A stretch of 64,000 nucleotides of DNA from Ignavibacteria bacterium (GTDB lineage Bacteria; Bacteroidota; Ignavibacteria; Kapaibacteriales; UBA2268): NCBI GenBank assembly GCA_026417135.1, contig JAOADV010000008.1, positions 1 to 64,000 on the forward strand, written 5' to 3'. The notes under the pieces are model-generated. The model did no database searches. It was given only the letters and a program-made list of their open reading frames with translations, and was not told where the DNA came from. This document shows, in pieces, positions 54,212-63,105 of this stretch (position 1 is its first letter; every line of letters begins with the position of its first letter). The position numbers and the translations under genes are program-made.

Positions 54212-56188
54212 ATGAAAAAATTAACATCGCTTTTAGTTTTAATTTCGATTTTTCCATTTTACTTGAACTCCCAATTTATGCTCGAAAAAATGAATCAACC
54301 AGTTAACTTTTTGCCGAACATTCCACAAGTATCACTCAATGATGCGAACTACTACGATTCAAAGTATGAAGGGGAACAAACGAATTTGACTTATCGTACC
54401 CTTACTTCTGTTGTTTCTGGAAGATTCTCCCTTTTTAATATGATTACACCTTTTGTATACGAACCAATTTCGAAAACTTTAATACTTGCAATATGCAACT
54501 ACTCCTCTACTGGACAGGAACTTGTTGGGACAATTAATCTCCATATTTCAACAAATAACGGAGTTTTTTGGTCAACGAAAAATATTTTCACCAAAGCTGG
54601 AGAGGTGCCCGTCTTGGGTTCTCTTGCAGTTGTTAATCCAGAAAAGTCCAGCGACCCGGGTAGGTTGTCGTTTATGGTTTTTGCACCCCTTGCTCGTAGG
54701 GACATTTCTGGAAATTACCCGTGGGTTGGTGGATTGTTTGCTTTTTCTACCCCACAAGGAAATGAAAGCATAGATGCACAATATCCCGGGAATCTTTCTG
54801 GATACAGATGGTGGGTTGGTCGTACTACTGCACACACCACATCGGATGGTAGTTTTGCTTATGTTGTTGGTATGTTAACTAACCAACCTACAACCCAATA
54901 CGGTCAATATGGTTTTGCTTCCTTTAGTTTTGCCGATTACGATTTCCTTGCCGAAGGCTGTCCACCAGCTTGGAGCTTATCCAAATTTAGACAAAGCACT
55001 GAATTAACAAGCACTTTCAATTCCAATATGCACATAGAAGCTGACGACGCTGGCAATGTTTATGCTGCTGTTCTAAACTTTTTCCAGCCTAATGTAAATC
55101 GTGGGGTTGACCGTGTCCCTGGCATTTCCAAGTCCACCGACTATGGTATGACTTGGAATGATTTCCAACCTGCCCCTGTTTTTGCTTTTAACGACTATGC
55201 TTTTTCTTGGGGTGGAGAAGTAAATGAAAATTCGGGACATTTTCCATTTCCATATCATCCAAATTCCTTTATCGTCTTTGGACCCGACAATTATAGTTTC
55301 TTTACTCGTTTTTGGATTTTATCTGGAAATCAGATTAGAGCTTTACACCTAATAGAAGCAAATTATTCTGGGGGACTCTGGACTGTAACAAAGGTAGCCG
55401 ATTGGATTGGGCTTCCTTTAGTTATCTCAGATGTTAATATAGACGAAAATGTGATTAAAGATTCTATTTACACCAGTTTCCTTGGTCATGAAATACAAGC
55501 TGCAAAAACCGCCGACGGCAGGTATGTTGTTTTAAAATGGATAGATTACAATCAAAATAAACTTGTGGTACTGAATCCGCCTTTTGTGATTTCTAATGGT
55601 GAACAAACTCTCGATACTCTTGTCCCAACCGACGTATTTTTCAGTTATCGGGAGTCAAATAATTTCTATTGGAATCAACCAATCAATGCAACTAACGACA
55701 CTTTGATTGATAAAGCAACCTGGATTCCAAAAATTCTTCCATCGTTGACACAAGTACCTTTGATTCAATTAAGAACCCAAAGAGCAACAAATCCACAGCA
55801 TCCAAGATATGCTTATCCCGAATTTGTTCAACAATACATTTATGACCAACCTCAACAAGTAATTTTCGCCACTGTTAACCTAACAGGTGCAAATGTTAAT
55901 AATTTCAGAAATAAGCCAGAATATTCATTCTACTTAAACGAACCAAAACCGAACCCTGCAATGAATGAATTTGTTGAAATACCCTTCGTTCTCGACCAAC
56001 CAATGCGCATTAAAGTACAAATTGTTGATGCTCTTGGGAAAGCCATAAAGGTCCTCTACGAAGGGTTAGCAACCGAAGGAGTTCATTCGGTTATGCTTAA
56101 TACGAATGAATTGAACTCGGGTATTTATTTCTGCCGACTTATTACTGAACGCGGAACTTTAAGCAAACAATTGAACATAATCAAGTAG
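54212..56188 (+). CDS. Secreted protein with T9SS C-terminal sorting domain, sialidase/BNR-like body
   Basis: This 658-residue protein has a strong Shine-Dalgarno (GAAGGAGA) and a signal peptide ending at about residue 20 (YLNSQF). The body contains short segments like BNR/Asp-box beta-propellers, for example ISTNNGVFWSTKN and STDYGMTWNDF. The C terminus is a T9SS type A domain: NEPKPNPAMNEFVEIPF, then VDALGKAIKVLYEG, then NELNSGIYFCRL and a short basic end. It is predicted to be exported across the outer membrane and found on the surface or outside. The substrate is unknown. A strong terminator follows. Confidence 0.85.
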   Translation: MKKLTSLLVLISIFPFYLNSQFMLEKMNQPVNFLPNIPQVSLNDANYYDSKYEGEQTNLTYRTLTSVVSGRFSLFNMITPFVYEPISKTLILAICNYSSTGQELVGTINLHISTNNGVFWSTKNIFTKAGEVPVLGSLAVVNPEKSSDPGRLSFMVFAPLARRDISGNYPWVGGLFAFSTPQGNESIDAQYPGNLSGYRWWVGRTTAHTTSDGSFAYVVGMLTNQPTTQYGQYGFASFSFADYDFLAEGCPPAWSLSKFRQSTELTSTFNSNMHIEADDAGNVYAAVLNFFQPNVNRGVDRVPGISKSTDYGMTWNDFQPAPVFAFNDYAFSWGGEVNENSGHFPFPYHPNSFIVFGPDNYSFFTRFWILSGNQIRALHLIEANYSGGLWTVTKVADWIGLPLVISDVNIDENVIKDSIYTSFLGHEIQAAKTADGRYVVLKWIDYNQNKLVVLNPPFVISNGEQTLDTLVPTDVFFSYRESNNFYWNQPINATNDTLIDKATWIPKILPSLTQVPLIQLRTQRATNPQHPRYAYPEFVQQYIYDQPQQVIFATVNLTGANVNNFRNKPEYSFYLNEPKPNPAMNEFVEIPFVLDQPMRIKVQIVDALGKAIKVLYEGLATEGVHSVMLNTNELNSGIYFCRLITERGTLSKQLNIIK

Positions 56189-56219
56189 TATCTTATAACT
56201 TCTGGATTATCACAATTCG

Positions 56220-56249
56220 CCCTCTCGAATTATGTTCGAGAGGGTTTTT
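56220..56249 (+). terminator. Rho-independent terminator after the T9SS protein gene
   Basis: A 10-base-pair stem CCCTCTCGAA/TTCGAGAGGG with loop TTATG is followed directly by TTTTT. It starts 31 bases after the stop codon at 56188. Confidence 0.9.
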
Positions 56250-56725
56250 AATTATTTAAAAGCAATTACAATTCTAAAACTTTGTATTTTTCGACAAAAA
56301 TAAAACAGAACCATTTTCAATGTTCATCCATTTTGAATTTATCAAAAATTGCATCCAAATTATTTTCTTGTTCACTAAAAAAACTTATGTAAAACAACAG
56401 CCCCGCCTTTACCATTGAAGTATCGAAAGCACCTCTGCTTTCGGAATTATGTTTTCTAAACACCCCTTTATCCCCTCTAAAAGAGGGGAATTTTCGCTCT
56501 TTTTCCCCTCTCGTAGAGGGGCATAGGGGTGTTAAATGAAATCATATATGCACAAACAAGATGCTTGTGCTACTATTCGGGCGGGGAGGGTGAGCGAGCT
56601 ACCATTGGATAGTTCATTGCGAAATGTTTGTTTATAAATTAATTTTGATTGTTGCACAAACTTAATTGTTTACATCCTCACTTAATTTTGGGTTAAGTAT
56701 GATAGGGAAAGGATACCAGACCTAT
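56250..56725. other. Non-coding region holding a palindromic repeat element
   Basis: No gene is seen. The stretch contains the compound palindrome at 56459-56533 and a short G-rich patch at 56579-56592. It separates the terminator of the T9SS gene from the convergent end of the fusion protein gene. Confidence 0.5.
56459..56533. repeat. Compound palindromic repeat element (two hairpins inside an outer inverted repeat)
   Basis: The outer arms AACACCCCT (56459-56467) and AGGGGTGTT (56525-56533) are inverted repeats. Inside lie two near-identical hairpins, CCCCTCT-AAA-AGAGGGG (56472-56488) and CCCCTCT-CGT-AGAGGGG (56505-56521). The base make-up (C/G blocks in an AT-rich gap) is unlike its surroundings. 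It looks like a REP- or MITE-type dispersed element. I see no second copy in this window. Confidence 0.7.
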
Positions 56726-59700
56726 TTATTTTAACTTGAAGGACTTTTTCTTTTGTAAATCCATTATTTCCGAAAAGAAGTAGTTGTCGTTAGTTAATTC
56801 TGCATCGGTGATATAATAAACATCTAATGGTTTTGGATGAAGGAAACCAGTTTGATAGTAAATCAAATCCCGAAGCATACCACTCCAAGCATCGAACCAA
56901 GCACAAAGTTTTTGCCTATTCATTTCTTGTCCGTCGTAGTGTACCAGCAAGTCGACGTCGGCTGTTTCTGTCGCAGTTTTGGTGAAAACTGTGCCAAAAA
57001 GATAAATTCCACGAACGCCATAGTGGTGAATTTTCATTTTTCCAACCATTCGGTCGACAAATTTCCAGCGAAGTTCCCAAGGTTCTACAATTTGCATAAA
57101 AGAACGGTCGCTATCTTCGATGTGTGAATAAAGCACAGGCAAAGATGGTAGCGATAAATATGATACCGCTAAATTTTGTTCCCCATTCATCAGTATTCGA
57201 AGTACCTTTCCAGATGTTTCTTTGGGGATGAAGAACAGTTTAAGTATATGCGATATATGGTAAAATTCTGGTAAAAAATTACTTAATGAGTTTGAAAATT
57301 TATTTAAAAACATTTCGTTGAAAAAAGTCCCGTCTTCACCAGAATAAATTGGAATATACTTGATTCCAGTTTCTAATAAGTCTTGGAAAAAGTGTGTTCC
57401 AAAAGATAACTCGGGTACGTAGTTGCCAATTTTATGTGCCAACTCTACCAAAACAGCAGTGTTGTTTATTGACGAATAAGAAACCTTCACTCCTAAACGG
57501 TAGTCGTCGCGAGTTCCCCAGCGTCCCGGACCGACTAAAATAAATTTTTTTGCTGGCAAAAGTTGGTTCAGCTTGGCTATTGCTTCGCTTATGTCTAAGT
57601 AATACTTAATATCCTTGACTTTGTAATAGTTTACTGGGTCGACGTAGACGATATACTCGATGTCGGGAATTTTTCCAGAGGTTACAAACTTCGTAACTTT
57701 GAAGAATATTTCATCTTCTGGAATATTATTTGGAATAACAGCGTTTATTCTTTCGAAGCTTTCATTTTGCGAACGACATTGGAGGATGAAAATATTTTCG
57801 CCGTCGCAAGCAAATTCGACATCAACTGGAAATTGCAGTTCTTTTTGCAAAATCTTTATTACTTTTTGGATAGTAGCAATAAAGCTTGTTCTTTGAATAA
57901 GATTATTAAAAGTTGGGACAATTTCATCTTTTTGTGGGTTAATACCTATTCCGATTGGATTTCGAATATAATCGCCTTCGTAAGTAGAAAAAATATGATT
58001 CAGTAGAGGGAAATTAGAACCAACTTCTCGAACTAAGCGGGAAATTTCAATTGTCTCGAAGGAATTTGTTTCTAAGTTTATTACATCGGCTTTTCTTGGA
58101 GCATATCTTAAATAATCTTCTAAGGAAGCAAAAAGGGATATTTCTGGTTTAAATATTGAAAGCAGTAATGCATAGTCGTCGCCTAATCTATCGACAGCCC
58201 TTGTTCCAAGTCCGACAACCAATCGCATTAAACCATCATCGTGAGAGATTCTTGGGGACCAGCAAAATTCATTGTAGGTAAAAGCAACTCCCGCAAAAGC
58301 TGGAAAATAATATTTACCAACTCTCTTTCCGACAACTTCTTGCAGCATAATTCCCATTTCTTCGTTGAAATCGAGTAATCCGTGTTCTATACGATATGCA
58401 ATCGGTTCGGGACTAAATATGGAAGCGTAAACTTCTGCAACAGCCTCGGCTAAAGCATTAAGACGCTCTTGTTTAGTTCCTTGATTAGCTAGAAATATGC
58501 TTATGTATTTTCCGGGAAAGGAAGTCCCAAATCTATCTTCTAAAAGGCTCGAAGAGCGAACAATGATTGGATTGTCGCCAAAGTCGTCGAGTGCCCGCGC
58601 TAATCCATTGATTAATTCTGGTGGGAGTTGGGAATTTTTGAAAACTTGAACGATGTTGTGATATTCACTTCGAATTTCATCGAGAGGTTTATATTTTTGC
58701 TCAATTATGTCTTCGAGATTATTGTAATATAAAAAATCGTAGAATGCATCCGAAGGTATGAACCAAGTCTTAGGGAACTTGATATTTGTTATGTTGAACT
58801 TAGAGTTTGTGTCGAGCAAAGGTCCAAGGTTTTTGAGTTGAGTTTCGAGAATCTTTTGTGCGATAATTAATCCAGCTGCTTTACCGCCAAGGTGGCCAAC
58901 CCCTTCGCTGGAAATTATTGTTCGTTGTAGAATTTCTTGGAAATCATTTATAGAAACAAATTTCTTTGCAATATGAATGAATTTCAGCTCTTCGGACAAA
59001 AGCCGTCGGATAAGCGATACCCTAATTCCTTGAACCGAAGGAGAAGCGGAAAACTTCTCTTCGAAATCGTCGAGCCTTGGGGTTTGATGCAAGTATTTTC
59101 GTATTGCATCGGCTATTTCTTTCAATGGAATAGATTGATTCGCAAGTAAACGGACCAAAAAACTCGCTTTTTCTTCTTGTATCCATTTTTGTAAAAGATA
59201 TATGATTTGCTCGTCCGAAAAACTTTGGGATGCAATTTCAAAAATCGAGTCGGTAAATTCAAGGGTGCTTTTTAGTATTTGCTTCCTTGTCGGTTTATTT
59301 GTTTCGATAAAATTTTTATAATTCGAAAATTCCAAATATCCTATTTTTTGAGCAAGTTCCTTTGCCTCGTTAATCCCTCGGCAAAGTAAGTAATTTAACA
59401 TTTTATGGGACAAGACCGAAAGAAGATGGGGGTCGATTTCGGACAATATTTTAATTATAGGCGTCCATTCGGGTATTTTGCTGTGATAATCGAGAGATTT
59501 TTCATATCGTTCTCGTATCTTCTTCAAATATATGTTCTTGGCAATCAATTTTGCGAGATGTTGGAAAATATTTGAAACCAACGTGGAAATATCTTGTTGG
59601 TAAGAATCAAGTCCTACACTTAATTCACCAAAAGTTTTTTTCCCATACTGAATGGGAAATTTCCAAACGCTACTATAGTTTTGAATGTCTGAGCCAAATA

Positions 59701-59860
59701 TTTTCCCTTCTAATTCGATTGAAAATTGAAAAGGCAGCTCGATTAATTGAAATAACAGCGGCGATATTTCCTTTAACTTCTCTTCGAACGATGCTTCTTC
59801 TTCGATAAGAATTTCTTCTATTTTTAAAAAAATTTTGACCTTCGTTTCGGAATCAACCAT
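56726..59860 (-). CDS. PEP-synthase/PPDK-like ATP-grasp protein fused to a nucleotidyltransferase domain
   Basis: The protein has 1044 residues. The first 310 are helical with no recognised domain. The central part matches the N-terminal ATP-binding domain of pyruvate phosphate dikinase/PEP synthase (GHLGGKAAGLIIA, NPIIVRSSSLLEDRFGTSFPGKY, GVAFTYNEF, LVVGLGTRAVDR, FPVDVEFACDGENIFILQCR). The phosphohistidine and PEP-binding domains that should follow are missing. The C terminus has a nucleotidyltransferase-type motif: GIYLFGTVFTKT at 951-962, then D968-V-D970; the usual GS is GT. Its reaction cannot be told; it may modify RNA, protein or a small molecule. Confidence 0.82.
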   Translation of the reverse strand: MVDSETKVKIFLKIEEILIEEEASFEEKLKEISPLLFQLIELPFQFSIELEGKIFGSDIQNYSSVWKFPIQYGKKTFGELSVGLDSYQQDISTLVSNIFQHLAKLIAKNIYLKKIRERYEKSLDYHSKIPEWTPIIKILSEIDPHLLSVLSHKMLNYLLCRGINEAKELAQKIGYLEFSNYKNFIETNKPTRKQILKSTLEFTDSIFEIASQSFSDEQIIYLLQKWIQEEKASFLVRLLANQSIPLKEIADAIRKYLHQTPRLDDFEEKFSASPSVQGIRVSLIRRLLSEELKFIHIAKKFVSINDFQEILQRTIISSEGVGHLGGKAAGLIIAQKILETQLKNLGPLLDTNSKFNITNIKFPKTWFIPSDAFYDFLYYNNLEDIIEQKYKPLDEIRSEYHNIVQVFKNSQLPPELINGLARALDDFGDNPIIVRSSSLLEDRFGTSFPGKYISIFLANQGTKQERLNALAEAVAEVYASIFSPEPIAYRIEHGLLDFNEEMGIMLQEVVGKRVGKYYFPAFAGVAFTYNEFCWSPRISHDDGLMRLVVGLGTRAVDRLGDDYALLLSIFKPEISLFASLEDYLRYAPRKADVINLETNSFETIEISRLVREVGSNFPLLNHIFSTYEGDYIRNPIGIGINPQKDEIVPTFNNLIQRTSFIATIQKVIKILQKELQFPVDVEFACDGENIFILQCRSQNESFERINAVIPNNIPEDEIFFKVTKFVTSGKIPDIEYIVYVDPVNYYKVKDIKYYLDISEAIAKLNQLLPAKKFILVGPGRWGTRDDYRLGVKVSYSSINNTAVLVELAHKIGNYVPELSFGTHFFQDLLETGIKYIPIYSGEDGTFFNEMFLNKFSNSLSNFLPEFYHISHILKLFFIPKETSGKVLRILMNGEQNLAVSYLSLPSLPVLYSHIEDSDRSFMQIVEPWELRWKFVDRMVGKMKIHHYGVRGIYLFGTVFTKTATETADVDLLVHYDGQEMNRQKLCAWFDAWSGMLRDLIYYQTGFLHPKPLDVYYITDAELTNDNYFFSEIMDLQKKKSFKLK

Positions 59861-59929
59861 AAACTAATTATTGTTATTTCACATTAACGATTAGTGAAAA
59901 GTAAGAAAGGATTTTTTATTGTAAGTGGC

Positions 59930-61756
59930 TTATCTCGACTGGTAGGAGTAAAGTTTATAGTAAACTCCCTGCAAAGACATTAGTTCGTGATGTTTCCCTT
60001 TTTCGACAATACGACCATCGTCGAAAACCAAGATTTCGTCTGAATCAATTATAGTCGAAAGTCGGTGGGCAACGATGATTGCAGTTTTGTCCTTCAAAGA
60101 TTGATTTATAGCTTCTTGAACGACTTTTTCCGATTCTGTATCGAGCGACGAAGTTGCTTCGTCGAAAATCAAAATTTTAGGATTACGAACTAAAGCTCTT
60201 GCGATGGCAATCCTTTGACGCTCGCCGCCCGAAAGCATTGTTCCGCGTTCCCCGACAACTGTATCCAAGCCATTTGGGAGCTTTGTTATGAAATTATATG
60301 CATTTGCTATTCTACAAGCTTGAATGAGTTCTTCTTCGTCAACCGATGGATTGCCAATCAAAATATTGTTTCGGATAGTATCGTTAAAAAGAAAAATATC
60401 TTGCGATACAATTCCAAATAAATTCCTATACGAAATTATGTCTAAATCCCTTATGTTTTTCCCATCTATTGAAACGACACCTTCGGTTGGGTCGTAGAAC
60501 CTTACAATTAAATCGACAACGGTCGATTTACCGCTCCCACTTGCACCAACCAAAGCAATTTTCTTACCTTTCTGAATTTCGAAAGAAATATTTTTCAGCA
60601 CCAACTCGTGGTTGTAGCCGAAACAAACATTTTCGAATTTTATGCTTTCTCGGAAATCGTATATTTTTTCCTTACCACTTGTAATATGGTAATCTTGGTC
60701 TAAAATATCGAAAACCCTTTTAATGCTAACAATTCCTCTTTGAAATTGAGAAAAATTGTGGACAATAGTAGCAACAGGGCTCATAATCGAAAACAAGGCA
60801 AAAAGGAACAACATCAAATCTTCACCTTTCATCTGGCCCGAAAGAACTTGGTTGCCACCAACGAGGAAAACCACAACAAGTGCCACAACTCCAAAGACTT
60901 CGTTTAAAGATGGCACTAATGCAACAATCCGTTGGAACTTAATTGATGAACGGTAATACTTAGTTGTTTGCGCGAAAAACTTATTTTTGACAAATTCTTC
61001 AAGGTTGTATCCTTTTACAATTCTTACACCAGAAAGCGACTCTTGGAGCACGCTTGTAAAGTCTGCCATAGCACCTTGCATCCTACTAGCATATCTTCGT
61101 AAATAGATTGTCGAGGTACGAAGAATTGCAATTGTTATGACACTTGAACTAAACGCAATCAACAAGAGAAAAGGGGAAACCGCAAGTAGAAGAAATAAAT
61201 ATAAAAGCACTTGGATTAACTCTCGGAGCAAACCAGTTAATGCGGAAATTGTTGTCGAATTAACAACACTTACGTCATTTGTAACAATGGAGATAATCGA
61301 CCCAGCGGGTGTTCTGTTAAAAAAACCAATATCCAACGATGTAAGTTTCGAAAAAGTTTTATTCCGAATAAATCTAATTATGTTCTCTTCAAGCTTAGCG
61401 TTGGTAGTCGAGCCGAGATATTTGAACAAATTTTTTAAAATAAAAATGACAACAATAAAAATTCCCAGATTAACGAGCGTTTTTTTTATGTCGTTTGGAT
61501 TGACAACCAAACCTTTCATAAATCTGAAAAACTCGTTTTTAGCTTGTTCAAGAACTCCAATTTTATTGCCTGGTTCATCTGGTAGAATTTGGGCGTTGAA
61601 AATCAGTTCGAAGATTGGCTTTATCGTAGCAACCGAAATAGCGGTAAAAGTTGAAAATATTGTATTCAAAAGGAGAGTAAGAATAAATAAAGCTACAAAA
61701 GGCTTAACAAATCCAAAACTTCGAAGAAAATAGTAGGTTCCACTTTTTCCACTCAT
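59930..61756 (-). CDS. ABC exporter, MsbA-like half-transporter
   Basis: This 608-residue protein has an N-terminal membrane domain with six helices (residues about 15-330). The ATPase domain at about 365-600 has Walker A GASGSGKS, Q-loop FGIVSQDIFLFND, signature MLSGGERQR, Walker B ILIFDEATSSLD, and switch His in IVAHRLS. It is closest in layout to MsbA/lipid A or peptide exporters. The substrate is unknown. A TlpA-like thioredoxin gene ends 4 bases before it, so the two are co-transcribed. Confidence 0.9.
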   Translation of the reverse strand: MSGKSGTYYFLRSFGFVKPFVALFILTLLLNTIFSTFTAISVATIKPIFELIFNAQILPDEPGNKIGVLEQAKNEFFRFMKGLVVNPNDIKKTLVNLGIFIVVIFILKNLFKYLGSTTNAKLEENIIRFIRNKTFSKLTSLDIGFFNRTPAGSIISIVTNDVSVVNSTTISALTGLLRELIQVLLYLFLLLAVSPFLLLIAFSSSVITIAILRTSTIYLRRYASRMQGAMADFTSVLQESLSGVRIVKGYNLEEFVKNKFFAQTTKYYRSSIKFQRIVALVPSLNEVFGVVALVVVFLVGGNQVLSGQMKGEDLMLFLFALFSIMSPVATIVHNFSQFQRGIVSIKRVFDILDQDYHITSGKEKIYDFRESIKFENVCFGYNHELVLKNISFEIQKGKKIALVGASGSGKSTVVDLIVRFYDPTEGVVSIDGKNIRDLDIISYRNLFGIVSQDIFLFNDTIRNNILIGNPSVDEEELIQACRIANAYNFITKLPNGLDTVVGERGTMLSGGERQRIAIARALVRNPKILIFDEATSSLDTESEKVVQEAINQSLKDKTAIIVAHRLSTIIDSDEILVFDDGRIVEKGKHHELMSLQGVYYKLYSYQSR

Positions 61757-61760
61757 TTAA

Positions 61761-62294
61761 TTATTTCGAATTTTCTTCCGATTTTGCTTTCCTTTCCTCT
61801 TCGATAAGCTTAAGTATCTGTTCGTACAAGATTTCTTCGTCGCCTTTTGCATAACCGGAATGTTCCCAAACAATTTCACCTTTTGAATTTATTAGAAAAG
61901 AATGAGGGGGATGATTAACATTCATTGCACGACGGAAATCACCATTTTCATCGAGATAGACTTCGTACTTCCAGTTTCTGCCTTTAACAAAAGGAGCGAC
62001 TTTCCGGGAGTTACGAGAATCGTCGATTGAAACTGCTATGATTTTCACGCCAGTTTCTTTTTGCCATTTCTCGTACAGTTCGTGTAGAGTGCTTAATTCA
62101 ACGATACAAGGTTTGCACCAAGTCGCCCAAAAATTTAGTACAAAGGGTTTCCCGTCATTATTAAACGATTTGGTTTCGACCACTTCGCCTTTCAGATTTT
62201 TAATTCTAACGTTTGGAATAGTTTTCTTATCCTTCGCTTGCGAAAGAAAACTTAAAACCAGAAACAAAACCAGAAAACTAAACAACTTATTCAT
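61761..62294 (-). CDS. TlpA/ResA-like periplasmic thioredoxin
   Basis: This 177-residue protein has a signal peptide of about 20 residues (SFLSQAKD). The thioredoxin fold shows PFVLNFWATWCKPCIVEL with the WCKPC active site near residues 59-63, and the cis-Pro in VNHPPHSFLINSKG. Such proteins reduce disulfides outside the cytoplasm, for example during cytochrome c maturation. That fits the CxxCH proteins at 16330-18014, although they are far away. It is the first gene of the operon with the ABC exporter. Confidence 0.92.
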   Translation of the reverse strand: MNKLFSFLVLFLVLSFLSQAKDKKTIPNVRIKNLKGEVVETKSFNNDGKPFVLNFWATWCKPCIVELSTLHELYEKWQKETGVKIIAVSIDDSRNSRKVAPFVKGRNWKYEVYLDENGDFRRAMNVNHPPHSFLINSKGEIVWEHSGYAKGDEEILYEQILKLIEEERKAKSEENSK

Positions 62295-62321
62295 ACTAAA
62301 TTCAAAAAAATTTATAATTTG

Positions 62322-62329
62322 TAGTTTTG
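62322..62329 (+). promoter_or_regulatory. -7 element TAGTTTTG upstream of the exported protein at 62352
   Basis: This exact TAnnTTTG match lies 22 bases before the ATG at 62352, in the short divergent gap to the thioredoxin gene. No convincing -33 TTG is present. Confidence 0.4.
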
Positions 62330-62351
62330 AAAAACAAAATTAAAAATAAAT

Positions 62352-63050
62352 ATGAAAAATGTCTTTGTTTCTTTATTAATTTTATTTTGGGTAAATTTCC
62401 CTTTATATTCATCGAGTATAACACTTATTTCAGCCGATACATTATTGTTTACACATCCAACTGCTGAAGATGTAAAAGCTTATTGCTCTTTCAAGAATAC
62501 TTCGGAGCAAAAGATTAGCGTAAAACTTAAACTAAAGCTGCTCGAAATTACCGATGGCTTAGAGATTTTGTATTGTTGGGGACCGCTTTGTCGACCTTCG
62601 CCAACATTAGGGCAAGTGGATGAGCCTGATGAATCCATTCCGCTCCAACCGGGAGAAATAAGTAATCCAAGCGATTTTTATTTTACTTTCAACCCTTATG
62701 GACAAGTTGGAAAAGCCCGTCTCGAAGCAATTATTTACAACGTGGATAATCCCTTCGACTCGCTTCGTCTTGAATTTACTTTTACCTCCTCTTTTCCCAA
62801 CAATGTTTCTGAACACAATAATACACTATTCCGAGATAATAGATTTTTTATTCTTGGGGACGCGGATTATCTAATTAACCTATTATGTTCATTGGATAAT
62901 TACGAAATTTATAATTACAAAGGTATGAATATTTCAATGGTTAATAAATTAGAAACCAACACAATTTCAACATTGCCAAATGGCTTGTATTTAATTTTAG
63001 CCCAAAAAGAGAAAGCACTTTACAAGATCTTGTATTTACACGTAAAATAA
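62352..63050 (+). CDS. Exported protein with a degenerate T9SS-like C terminus
   Basis: This 232-residue protein has a signal peptide of about 20 residues (NFPLYSSS). The middle looks like an Ig/CARDB-type beta sandwich (FKNTSEQKISVKLKLKLLEI, PLQPGEISNPSDFYFTF) with a CWGPLC motif. The last 60 residues end as T9SS domains do (STLPNGLYLILAQKEKALYKI) but lack the usual NPxxN start. It could be a short T9SS cargo or an unrelated periplasmic protein. Confidence 0.7.
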   Translation: MKNVFVSLLILFWVNFPLYSSSITLISADTLLFTHPTAEDVKAYCSFKNTSEQKISVKLKLKLLEITDGLEILYCWGPLCRPSPTLGQVDEPDESIPLQPGEISNPSDFYFTFNPYGQVGKARLEAIIYNVDNPFDSLRLEFTFTSSFPNNVSEHNNTLFRDNRFFILGDADYLINLLCSLDNYEIYNYKGMNISMVNKLETNTISTLPNGLYLILAQKEKALYKILYLHVK

Positions 63051-63105
63051 AAATTTTTGGCACATATTTTTCAAATTATAAAATTTATTTTGATAGGTTC
63101 TATTT

